From NCBI RefSeq assembly GCF_000744225.1, contig NZ_JQLN01000005.1:806001-870000 (forward strand): a DNA stretch of 64,000 bases, read 5' to 3'. Below, one piece after another: positions 51,743 through 59,201 of this stretch. Numbering within the stretch: the first letter of the stretch is position 1; each line of letters starts with the position of its first letter. A model generated the notes under the pieces. It was not told where the DNA came from. It saw only the letters and a program-made list of their open reading frames with translations, and ran no database searches. The position numbers and the translations under genes were made by a program. Origin of the DNA: Kitasatospora mediocidica KCTC 9733. Lineage in GTDB: Bacteria > Actinomycetota > Actinomycetes > Streptomycetales > Streptomycetaceae.

Positions 51743-53663
51743 TCGACGGCGGCGCCAGGTCGTGCTGCAGCAGCACCGGGACCTGGGTCTGCGCGGTGCC
51801 CTCGCCCGCGGTGATCGTGCCGACCTGGGTGCCGGCCTTGGCACTGTGGCCGAGCCGGATCGCGCCCTGGTCCAGGCTCAGCGTGGCGGTCGTGCCGGTC
51901 CAGCCGGACACCGTGATGTCCTTGCCGGCCACCACGGGTGCCCGGCCGCCGAGACCGTCGTCGACATAGCCGACCACGTCGCCCTGCTTGGCGATGACCT
52001 GACCGGTCAACGCGGACTGGCCGGCCGTGATGATCTTCGCGCTGACGGTCTGGGCCGCCTTGAGGAGGCTGTCCGTGGTGGTCGCCGGCTGGCCGAGGGT
52101 CACCCCGAGAATCATCTGCCGGGTACCGCCCACGTCCTTGGTCGCCGCCCACATCAGGCAGCTGCCGGCCGGAGTGCTGGAGCCGGTCTTGGTGCCGATG
52201 ACCCCGGTCTTCGCGTTGAGCAGCGCGTTGGTGTTGTAGATCCGGGTGCCGTTGATGGTGCTGTCGGGCTCGGCGACGATCTGCCGGAAGATGTCGTTCT
52301 TCATCACCTGCTCGGCCAGCTTGAGCTGGTCCTTCGCGGTGCTCTTGGTGTCGTTGTTGTAGCCGGCGGCGTCCGCGTACGTGGTGTTGGTCATCCCGAA
52401 CGCGGCGGCCTGGTCGTTCATCTTCTTGACGAACGCCTCCTCGGAACCGGCGTCCCAGCGGGCCAGCAGGCGGGCGATGTTGTTCGCCGACGGGAGCATC
52501 AGCATCTCCAGCGCCTCGTACTGGCTGATCTGCTCGCCCTCGGTCACCTTGGCGGTGGACTGGTCGGAGTCGCCGGACTCCTGCGCGGCGGCCTTGTCGA
52601 CGGTGAGCGACGGGCCGGTCTCGCCCTTCTTGAGCGGGTGGTCCTGGAGGATCAGGTAGGCGTTCATCACCTTGGTGACGCTGGCGATCGGCACCGGGGT
52701 GTCCGGGCCGGAGCTGCCCAGGCTGCCCAGGCCGACCACCTCGGCGGCGGCCTGGCCCTTGGCCGGCCACGGCATCGCGAGCGGGTCGCCGGTGAAGGTG
52801 AAGGAACCGGCCGCGGTCATCTTCGACTTGGGGCCGGGCAGCGGGCGCAACAGCTGTGCGGTCACCACGGCACCGATCACGACGGCAAAGAAGACCGTCC
52901 AGATGGTGATCCGCTTGAGCGCGCGGCGCAGCGGGGAGACCGGGCGCGCGCTGAGCGCCGCGAGGACCTCCAGCGCCTCGGAGGTGGTCTCCGGGGCATA
53001 GGGGGCTTCGGGCTGCGGGGGCGCGGCGGGCGGCGGGGACGCGGGCGGGATGGCGGTCCACGGCGAGACGGGCGGCGCGGCGGCAGCCGCCGGGGCGGCG
53101 GGCGGGGCCGGCGGGGTGACCTGGGCGGCCTCCGGGGCGGCCGCGGCGGCGACGGTCACCAGGACGCGCTCCGGCTCGGGCTCGGCCGCGGGTTCCGGCC
53201 CGTCCGCCGAGGCAGCCGCAGGCTCGCTCCCGGCCACCGGATCCGCCGTTGGCCCGGGCTCGGCCGTGGCCCGCGGGGCGGGCTCGGACTCGTCGGCCGG
53301 CTCCGCGTCGCCCTCCTCGGCATCCCGGATGGCGAGACGCGGGTCGGCCGCGGGGGCCTGCGCCGGCGTGGCTTCCTCGTCCGTGGCGGGCTCGGCGTCC
53401 GACTCGGCGACCGGCTCGGCGGGCTCGGCCCGCTCGACCTGCGCGGCAGGCTCGGGCGCCGCGGCCTTCGGCTCGGCCGGCATCCGCAGGAACGTCGTCG
53501 CATGGTCCGCATCCCGGACGCGCAAATGGACGGTCGCGCCGCCGGCGCCCTCGCCGACACCCGCTCCGCTGCTCGCGTCGCCGTCCACGTCGCCGTTCCG
53601 CTCGACGTCCGCGGGCAGCTCCCGCTCCCCGCCGTGCCGCACCTTGTCCGGGGCCTCGCCCAC
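51714..53663 (-). CDS. D-alanyl-D-alanine carboxypeptidase (PBP5/DacA type) with long cytoplasmic extension
   Basis: A 649-aa serine peptidase that trims pentapeptides in peptidoglycan. A 250-residue N-terminal region rich in Ala, Pro and Glu, probably disordered and cytoplasmic, precedes a membrane helix (ITIWTVFFAVVIGAVVTAQLL, about 252-272). The S11 catalytic domain has SVTK (Ser328, Lys331), SAN in MLPSANNIARLLA and KTG in GTKTGSSTPAG. The enzyme is thus anchored at its N terminus, not by a C-terminal amphipathic helix. The GTG at 53663 has GGAGG at about 10 bases. The extension has protein-interaction potential (inference). Confidence 0.92.
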   Translation of the reverse strand: MGEAPDKVRHGGERELPADVERNGDVDGDASSGAGVGEGAGGATVHLRVRDADHATTFLRMPAEPKAAAPEPAAQVERAEPAEPVAESDAEPATDEEATPAQAPAADPRLAIRDAEEGDAEPADESEPAPRATAEPGPTADPVAGSEPAAASADGPEPAAEPEPERVLVTVAAAAAPEAAQVTPPAPPAAPAAAAAPPVSPWTAIPPASPPPAAPPQPEAPYAPETTSEALEVLAALSARPVSPLRRALKRITIWTVFFAVVIGAVVTAQLLRPLPGPKSKMTAAGSFTFTGDPLAMPWPAKGQAAAEVVGLGSLGSSGPDTPVPIASVTKVMNAYLILQDHPLKKGETGPSLTVDKAAAQESGDSDQSTAKVTEGEQISQYEALEMLMLPSANNIARLLARWDAGSEEAFVKKMNDQAAAFGMTNTTYADAAGYNNDTKSTAKDQLKLAEQVMKNDIFRQIVAEPDSTINGTRIYNTNALLNAKTGVIGTKTGSSTPAGSCLMWAATKDVGGTRQMILGVTLGQPATTTDSLLKAAQTVSAKIITAGQSALTGQVIAKQGDVVGYVDDGLGGRAPVVAGKDITVSGWTGTTATLSLDQGAIRLGHSAKAGTQVGTITAGEGTAQTQVPVLLQHDLAPPSIMSRLLRLI

Positions 53664-53974
53664 GTATCCCGACCTCCTCGCGTGCTCGGCGCCGCACGGG
53701 CCACCCGGGCTTCCGGGAGGTCCGCGCAGCGCTCCTCTGGCTCTACAGTCTCCGTCACCGGCGGACGATCCTGGCGGTCCACACCCCGTCCGACCGGCGG
53801 TTATTCCGGGCGCTCGGCCCGTCCCCGGCAACGACGCCGACCCGTCGGCCGCCGGTTCCGCCGCTGTCGCGGCGCTCAAATCGGTTCCCGCCCCAAGGTC
53901 ACGATTCGGAGGCGTACTCGACAAGGCCGTGTGAGAGGCGTCACTCTGTCATTCATCCACGCGGGGAGGCTTGG

Positions 53975-54730
53975 ATGGGCAAGAGCCGCAGAACAATTCC
54001 CGAGGAACTTTTGTTGCTCGCACTGGACCCGACCACGGGTACCACGGCGCAGCCGCAGACCCTCGACCTCGGACTAGCCGGGGCACAGCTCGTCGAGCTG
54101 TCCCTGGCCGGACGGATAGTCCCGGACGGGGACCGGATCGCCGTGGTGATGCCACGGCCGACCGGCGACCCCACCCTGGACCACGCCCTGGAGCTGCTGC
54201 GCCGTCGCGGCAGCCCGGTGCGTGCCGCGCACTGGATCGGCGGGCCCCGACTGGGGCTCCGGCAGACCTACCTGGCGCACCTGGAACGGTGCGGCATGGT
54301 GGCGGCCGTGCCGGGACAGGTGTGCGGGGTCCTGCCGACAACGCGTTACCAGGCGTCGGACGACTGTACGAACGCTGCCATCAAGCAGCGTCTCGACACA
54401 GCCATCCGCACCGGCGTCCCACCGGACCCCAGAACGGCCGCACTGGCCGCACTGGCCCATGCGGTGGGGCTCGGAAAGCACCTGTACCCCGGCAACGAGG
54501 GCAGGTCGTCGCGGTCCAGGCTGCGCGACCTGATCCGGTACGACCCGCTCGGCGGGATGGTCGCGCATGCCGTCATGGACGTGCAGAACGGCCTTCCGGC
54601 CCAGCAGGGCCGTGGCGGAACGGTGGCGGCAGGCGGACGGGCACCGGCCCAGCGGACCGGTTCCGAACCCGTCGACCGCGGTCGTCCGGCGGGAGCTCAG
54701 AGCCCGCTCGGTCGGGTCGGCGTCCGCTGA
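53975..54730 (+). CDS. GPP34 (GOLPH3-like) family protein
   Basis: A 251-aa soluble protein of the GPP34 family, related to the eukaryotic phosphoinositide-binding Golgi protein GOLPH3. The characteristic opening IPEELLLLALDPTTG is followed by LDLGLAGAQLVELSLAGRI and LGLRQTYLAHLERCGMV, then a C-terminal Arg/Gly-rich tail. Family members are abundant in Streptomyces and of unknown role, possibly membrane-associated. The ATG at 53975 has GGGGAGG. The gene is divergent from the DD-carboxypeptidase (311-base gap) and is followed by a terminator. Confidence 0.85.
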   Translation: MGKSRRTIPEELLLLALDPTTGTTAQPQTLDLGLAGAQLVELSLAGRIVPDGDRIAVVMPRPTGDPTLDHALELLRRRGSPVRAAHWIGGPRLGLRQTYLAHLERCGMVAAVPGQVCGVLPTTRYQASDDCTNAAIKQRLDTAIRTGVPPDPRTAALAALAHAVGLGKHLYPGNEGRSSRSRLRDLIRYDPLGGMVAHAVMDVQNGLPAQQGRGGTVAAGGRAPAQRTGSEPVDRGRPAGAQSPLGRVGVR

Positions 54731-54738
54731 CGTCCGAC

Positions 54739-54770
54739 CGGACGGCCCGTCGAGACTGACGGGCCGTCCG
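54739..54770 (+). terminator. Intrinsic terminator after the GPP34 gene
   Basis: CGGACGGCCCGTC and GACGGGCCGTCCG form a perfect 13-bp stem with a 6-base loop, directly after the stop. The remaining 270 bases to the next gene hold only its upstream region, with no clear promoter box recognised. Confidence 0.8.
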
Positions 54771-55040
54771 ACACTCGGGGCGGTCGTACCCGGCATCTGC
54801 CGGGCGCGGCCGCCCCGCCGTCGTCCCCGGAACCGGTGACGACAGACGCCGGAGCGCTCCGCATACGTACCGAACAGGTCGGCTGGACAAGCCTTAGCAC
54901 GCCGGATGGTGCTCGCGCAGCGGTGACGCGATTTCCCGGCGGCGACCTGATCCAAGGTGGCATGCTGCTAGAGCCAGGGGGTTGGTACGAACACCGAAGA
55001 AGTCCGAAGCAGCACACCAGAGGTTCCGCCGGAGGTCGAT

Positions 55041-55898
55041 GTGTCCGCCAGCATCAATCCCACCGTCCGTCGCAGAAGGCTGGGCGCAGAGCTGCGCCGT
55101 CTGCGCGAGACCAAGGGAATGACGGCCGAGGAGGTGGCGGCCCGCCTGATGGTCTCCCAGTCGAAGATCAGCCGACTGGAGAACGGGCGCCGCAGCATCA
55201 GCCCGCGGGACGTGCGCGATCTGTGCGACGTCTACAACGTCGACGATCCACGCATGCGCAACAGCCTGATGGAGATGGCCAAGGAGTCCCGGCAGCGCGG
55301 CTGGTGGCACGAGTTCGGGGACATCCCGTACAGCGTGTACATCGGACTGGAGGCCGAGGCCTCCTCGATCCGCTCCTACGAGTCCTCGTTCATCCCGGGG
55401 CTGTTGCAGACCAGGGAGTACGCCGAGGCGGTCGTCCTGGGCACTCAGCCGGACACCGACGCGGGCTCGATCCGCCGTCGGGTGGAGGTCAGGCTCAAGC
55501 GGCAGGACCGGATCTCGGGCGAGGACCGGATCGAGAACTTCTGGGCCGTCATAGACGAAGCCGCACTGGCCCGGGAGGTCGGCGGCGGCGCGGTGATGGC
55601 CGATCAGATGCGCCAGCTGCTGGAGTTGGGCGAGCAGCCGAACATCACGCTGCAGGTGATCCCGTTCGTCCGCGGGGCGCACCCCGGAATGACCGGGACA
55701 TTCTCCCTGATGGAGTTCCCGGAGTCAGCCGATTCCACGGTCGTCTACTTCGAAGGGGTGACGAGCGACCTCTACTTGGAGAAGGACGTGGACGTCCGCC
55801 GCTATACCGGACTGTATGACCACTTGAGGGCTGCGGCCCTCAGCGTCGCGGAGACCCGGTCACTGATCACCGATTATGCGGAGGCGTACCAGAAATGA
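55041..55898 (+). CDS. WhiJ-like XRE regulator with DUF5753 domain
   Basis: A 285-aa DNA-binding protein. The helix-turn-helix (residues 12-70) is LGAELRRLRETKGMTAEEVA then MVSQSKISRLENGRRSISPRDV. The DUF5753 domain follows (YESSFIPGLLQTREYAEAVV, ..., LEKDVDVRRYTGLYDHLRAAAL). This is the Streptomyces WhiJ/AbaA-like family, typically paired with a DUF397 protein, as here with a 4-base overlap. Such pairs are numerous paralogues, some affecting development or antibiotic production. The GTG start has GGAGG 7 bases upstream. Confidence 0.93.
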   Translation: MSASINPTVRRRRLGAELRRLRETKGMTAEEVAARLMVSQSKISRLENGRRSISPRDVRDLCDVYNVDDPRMRNSLMEMAKESRQRGWWHEFGDIPYSVYIGLEAEASSIRSYESSFIPGLLQTREYAEAVVLGTQPDTDAGSIRRRVEVRLKRQDRISGEDRIENFWAVIDEAALAREVGGGAVMADQMRQLLELGEQPNITLQVIPFVRGAHPGMTGTFSLMEFPESADSTVVYFEGVTSDLYLEKDVDVRRYTGLYDHLRAAALSVAETRSLITDYAEAYQK

Positions 55899-56107
55899 GC
55901 ATCAAGACCCTGACCGTCAACCCGGCCTGGCGCAAGAGCAGCCACAGCGGCGGCAACGGCGCCTGTGTGGAGGTCGCGGTCCCGGAGTCGGCCACGGTGG
56001 CCGTGCGTGACTCCAAGGACCCCGAGGGTCCCCAGCTGCACTTCTCACCCACCGCCTGGGCCGCGTTCGCGATCGCGGCCGGCAGCGGGGCGTTCGGCAC
56101 CGTCTGA
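55895..56107 (+). CDS. DUF397 protein, partner of the WhiJ-like regulator
   Basis: A 70-aa protein with the family core WRKSSHSGGNGACVEVAV, VAVRDSKDPEGPQLHFSPTAW. Its ATG overlaps the stop of the regulator gene as ATGA, so translation is coupled. DUF397 proteins are thought to modulate or antagonise the cognate XRE protein. The one Cys in the GACVEVA strand is conserved in the family. Confidence 0.93.
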   Translation: MSIKTLTVNPAWRKSSHSGGNGACVEVAVPESATVAVRDSKDPEGPQLHFSPTAWAAFAIAAGSGAFGTV

Positions 56108-56192
56108 CCACCGTCCGCGTGGTGGGCGCTCCGCGCCACGGAGTGTCCACCACAGGTGCCGGACGGCGCGCGGCGGACCGGGCGGCGCGCGT

Positions 56193-57299
56193 TCAGACGG
56201 GGTAGCGCTCGCGCCAGCCGTCACCGGCGTCCGGGCCGTGCAGTTCCAGCCCGTGCACGAGCTCCAGCACCAGGTCGTCGGCCAGCTGCAACACCGTTCC
56301 GCGCCCCTCCAGTTCGGCCACCCACTCGGCGGGCAGCGCGGTCTCCCCGTGCAGCGCTCCCAGCAGGCTCCCGCAGACCGTCCCGGTGGAGTCGCTGTCC
56401 CCCGAGTGGTTGACCGCCAGCAGCAGCCCGGACCGGACGTCCTCGGCCACCAGCGCGCAATAGAGCCCGATCGCCAGCGCCTCCTCGGCCACCCAGCCCT
56501 CCCCCAGCGCGGCCACCCGCTCGGCCGACGGCGCCCCCGCCCGAACAGCCTCCAGGGCCCCGCACAGGGCCGCCGTGGTCTCCTCGTGCCCGGGCCGCTC
56601 GGCGAGCTGCGCCAGCGCCAGCTGGACGCCCTCCTCCAGCGCGCCGCCGCGCAGCACGGTGTGCACGATCACCGCGAGCGATCCCGCCGAGAGATAACCG
56701 GTGGGGTGCCCGTGGGTCAGCACCGAGCACTCCACCGCGAGTTGGAAGACCAGTCCGGGCTCCCAGCCGAGCAGCAGTCCGAACGGCGCGGCGCGCATCA
56801 CCGTGCCGCAGCCCTTGGAGTGCGGGTTCTTGGGGGCGTCCAGGGTGCCGAGCCGCTCGGCGTCCGGGCCGGAAAGCCCGGAGAGGCAGGCCGAACCGGG
56901 CGCGCGCTGGGCGTAGAGCCACTCCTCGCGGCCCAGCCAGCCGAGGTCGGGGCGGCGCTCGTCCGGTCCCCAGTCGCGCTGGGTGGCGGCCCAGCGCAGG
57001 TAGGCGCGGTGCACGTCGGTGGGCGGGTGCCAGCCGCCGGTGTCCCGCCGGACGTGGGCGCGGATCAGTCCGTCGACGGTGAAAAGGGCCATCTGCGTGT
57101 CGTCGGTGACCGCGCCGCGCCGGCCGTACGCCGGGACGTAGCCCGTGACGCCCTGCGGGCCGTGCGCGGCCCGGATCTTCTCGATCGAGTCGAACTCGAT
57201 GCCCGCGCCCAGCGCGTCGCCGATCGCGCCGCCGAGCAGCGCGCCGCGCACCCGGCTGCGGTAGTCCTGCTGCTGGGCACGGGACCACAGGGGCATCAC
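56193..57299 (-). CDS. ADP-ribosylglycohydrolase (DraG) family protein
   Basis: A 368-aa enzyme that removes ADP-ribose from proteins or small molecules using two Mg ions. Metal-site motifs are complete: RGALLGGAIGDALGAGIEFDS, GAVTDDTQMALFTVDG (TDDT) and LLLAVNHSGDSDSTGTVCG (DxDS). Tandem GTG and ATG codons at 57299 and 57296 are both possible starts, and AAAGG lies upstream. No ADP-ribosyltransferase or toxin gene is nearby, so the substrate is unknown. Confidence 0.9.
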   Translation of the reverse strand: MMPLWSRAQQQDYRSRVRGALLGGAIGDALGAGIEFDSIEKIRAAHGPQGVTGYVPAYGRRGAVTDDTQMALFTVDGLIRAHVRRDTGGWHPPTDVHRAYLRWAATQRDWGPDERRPDLGWLGREEWLYAQRAPGSACLSGLSGPDAERLGTLDAPKNPHSKGCGTVMRAAPFGLLLGWEPGLVFQLAVECSVLTHGHPTGYLSAGSLAVIVHTVLRGGALEEGVQLALAQLAERPGHEETTAALCGALEAVRAGAPSAERVAALGEGWVAEEALAIGLYCALVAEDVRSGLLLAVNHSGDSDSTGTVCGSLLGALHGETALPAEWVAELEGRGTVLQLADDLVLELVHGLELHGPDAGDGWRERYPV

Positions 57300-57535
57300 G
57301 GAGGGGAGCCTTTCGCCGGGCGTCTCAGGAGAAGTTCGAGCGACTCCGCGACTTTATTCGAATGCCGGAGGGAGATGTCAGGTCCCCCGCAACATCGACA
57401 TGAACACCGATGTGAACACCGACGACGTCCGACGCGCCTGTCGCCCGGCACCGCACCGGCGGGCGACAGGCGCGGGACGCTCAATAGTCCTACGCCACCG
57501 GGGACATGGGCACGGGCTGCTCGTACACTGGCCCG

Positions 57536-58153
57536 ATGACCGAGGAGCAGCTGCCCGCGCACCGCCACACCCCCGCCACCGCCCCCGCCCAGCGCGCGTC
57601 GCACGACGACCGCGAGCAGGTCGCCGAGCAACTGCGGGAGGCGGCCGGCAACGGGCTGCTCGACCTCGCCGAGCTGGACGAGCGGCTGGCGATCGCCCTC
57701 ACGGCCAAGACCCACGCGGAGCTGGTGCCACTGACCGCGGACCTGGCCGGGGCCGTCGACCTGCGCCCGGAGGAGCCGCTGGTCCTGGAGACGCGCGCGG
57801 GCGCCATCCAGCAGGTCGGCCACTGGGCCGTGCCGCGGCTGATCAGCGCGATCTCCGACAAGGGCAGCATCGTCATCGACTTCACCGACGCCACCTGCCG
57901 GCACCGCGAGGTCACGCTGGAGGTCGACGTACGCAAGGGCAGCATCGACATCCTGGTCCCGCTCGGCTGGTCGGTGACCACCCACGGCGCGAAGGTCGAC
58001 CGCGGCATGGTCCAGAACAAGGCCACCGTGGCGCCCGCTCCCGGCAGTCCGGTCCTCCAGCTGACGGGCGTCATCGACAGGGGCAGCGTGGAGATCCGCT
58101 ACCCCACGCCGCTGCGCCGCTGGTGGAAGCGGCGACAGCAGCGGGCCGTCTGA
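57536..58153 (+). CDS. DUF1707 SHOCT-like domain protein
   Basis: A 205-aa protein. The N-terminal DUF1707 unit (about residues 18-75) has ASHDDREQVAEQLREAAGNG and LDLAELDERLAIALTAKTHAEL. The rest is a beta-rich domain of the LiaF/DUF2154-like kind (KGSIVIDFTDATC, KGSIDILVPLGWSVTTHG, DRGSVEIRY). It carries no membrane segment. TACACT (57524-57529) lies 6 bases before the ATG, indicating a leaderless mRNA. Role unknown. The 236 bases upstream hold no other gene. Confidence 0.85.
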   Translation: MTEEQLPAHRHTPATAPAQRASHDDREQVAEQLREAAGNGLLDLAELDERLAIALTAKTHAELVPLTADLAGAVDLRPEEPLVLETRAGAIQQVGHWAVPRLISAISDKGSIVIDFTDATCRHREVTLEVDVRKGSIDILVPLGWSVTTHGAKVDRGMVQNKATVAPAPGSPVLQLTGVIDRGSVEIRYPTPLRRWWKRRQQRAV

Positions 58154-58179
58154 GGGCTTTCTCCGAGGGCTTTCGCAGC

Positions 58180-58506
58180 TCAGACCACGTCGGCCAGTTC
58201 GCGCAACAGCTTGGCCTTGGCGCGGGCACCGACCATGGACTTCACGGGCTCGCCGCCACGGAAGACCATCAGGGTCGGCATCGAGAGGACGGCGTACGCG
58301 GCCGTGATCTCCGGGTTGCTGTCGACGTCCAGGCTGACCACCCGCAGGCGGTGGGCCTCCTCCTCCGCCACCGCCACCAGCACGGGCTCGATCATCCGGC
58401 ACGGCGGGCACCACGATGCGGTGAACTCGACCAGGACGGGCATCTCGGAGTTCAGCACCTCCGCGGCGAAGGTCGCGTCGGTCACGGCGGTCAGGGCAGT
58501 ACTCAT
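58180..58506 (-). CDS. Thioredoxin
   Basis: A 108-aa thioredoxin with the active site SWCPPCRM (Cys33, Cys36), EFTASW, and the cis-Pro in LSMPTLMVFRGGE. The second active-site residue pair is PP rather than the usual GP, as in several secondary actinobacterial thioredoxins. It is translationally coupled to the upstream merR gene (ATGA overlap), so it is probably controlled by that regulator. It acts as a cytosolic thiol-disulfide reductant. Confidence 0.93.
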   Translation of the reverse strand: MSTALTAVTDATFAAEVLNSEMPVLVEFTASWCPPCRMIEPVLVAVAEEEAHRLRVVSLDVDSNPEITAAYAVLSMPTLMVFRGGEPVKSMVGARAKAKLLRELADVV

Positions 58507-58892
58507 GACGGTGTCTCCTCGGTGAGTTCGCAGCGCGGATTGGCCTCTTCGGCCCGCGCCAGCTGGGCCGCGACCTGGTCGCGCACGGCGCCCAGACGGG
58601 CCAGGCAGTCGTCCAGCTCGGACAGTTTGCGACGGTAGACGTCCAGCGACGCCGCGCAGGAGTCGCCGGCCGGGTGGCCGGCCCGCAGACACTCCACGAA
58701 CGGGCGGGTGTCCTCCAGCTCGAAACCGAAATCCTGCAACAGCCGGATCTGGCGCACCAGGTGGACGTCCTCCTCCCCGTACGCCCGGTAGCCGTTCCCG
58801 GTCCGCCGCGCGGTCAGCAGGCCACGCGACTCGTAGTACCGCAACGTCCGCGTGGTCGTCCCCGCCCGCTCGGCCAGCTCGCCGATCCGCAT
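58503..58892 (-). CDS. MerR-family regulator, Cys-containing, coupled to thioredoxin
   Basis: A 129-aa MerR regulator. The DNA-binding part is MRIGELAERAGTTTRTLRYYESRGLL, with RTGNGYRAYGEEDV as the wing. A coiled-coil dimerisation helix follows. Four Cys (68, 79, 96, 121) lie in the effector half, plausible for metal or thiol sensing. The start at 58892 has GGGAGG. It overlaps the thioredoxin gene by 4 bases. An inverted repeat (58965-58984) upstream is a MerR-type operator candidate. The signal is inferred, not shown. Confidence 0.9.
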   Translation of the reverse strand: MRIGELAERAGTTTRTLRYYESRGLLTARRTGNGYRAYGEEDVHLVRQIRLLQDFGFELEDTRPFVECLRAGHPAGDSCAASLDVYRRKLSELDDCLARLGAVRDQVAAQLARAEEANPRCELTEETPS

Positions 58893-58927
58893 CCGCCCGC
58901 CTCCCGCCCGGCGACACCCGGCCGCCG

Positions 58928-58949
58928 TCCCGTCGCTGTCCCGTCGCTG
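58928..58949. repeat. 11-bp tandem duplication upstream of merR
   Basis: TCCCGTCGCTG occurs twice head to tail, followed by TCC. Confidence 0.85.
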
Positions 58950-58964
58950 TCCATTGACGGTAGA

Positions 58965-58984
58965 CCTTGCCCCTGACGTCAAGG
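58965..58984 (-). promoter_or_regulatory. MerR-type operator/promoter candidate
   Basis: On the minus strand CCTTG, 10 bases, CAAGG, with TTGACG as the -35 inside the left arm. TCAATG lies 19 bases downstream, the elongated spacing typical of MerR promoters, and TACCGT lies 14 bases downstream. The -10 assignment is uncertain. The flanking 58985-59160 shows nothing else. Confidence 0.5.
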
Positions 58985-59160
58985 CCAGTTCGCCCCTCGA
59001 TCAGGACCAAGACGACCGAGGGCCGAGCCACAGCGGACTCCTGCTCGTACAGGAGCTCTCTGTGTCCTGGGGACTCGGTCCTCGCGACGGGGTCGGCAAG
59101 CGGGTGTGGAGCGTGGTCCCGCCCCCAACGGAACGGCGGGATTGAGAATCCGTTCCCGAG

Positions 59161-59189
59161 GGCCGCCTGATCTGGCCGACCAGGCGGCC
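59161..59189 (-). terminator. Hairpin after fbiC
   Basis: GGCCGCCTG and CAGGCGGCC form a perfect 9-bp stem around an 11-base loop, 13 bases past the fbiC stop. Confidence 0.7.
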
Positions 59190-59201
59190 GTTGGGCGCTG
59201 T

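Noticed and set aside
51762..54077. A 771-codon plus-strand frame opposite the DD-carboxypeptidase
   Set aside because: It is a mirror of the SxxK/SxN/KTG gene on the other strand, with no motif or ribosome site of its own.
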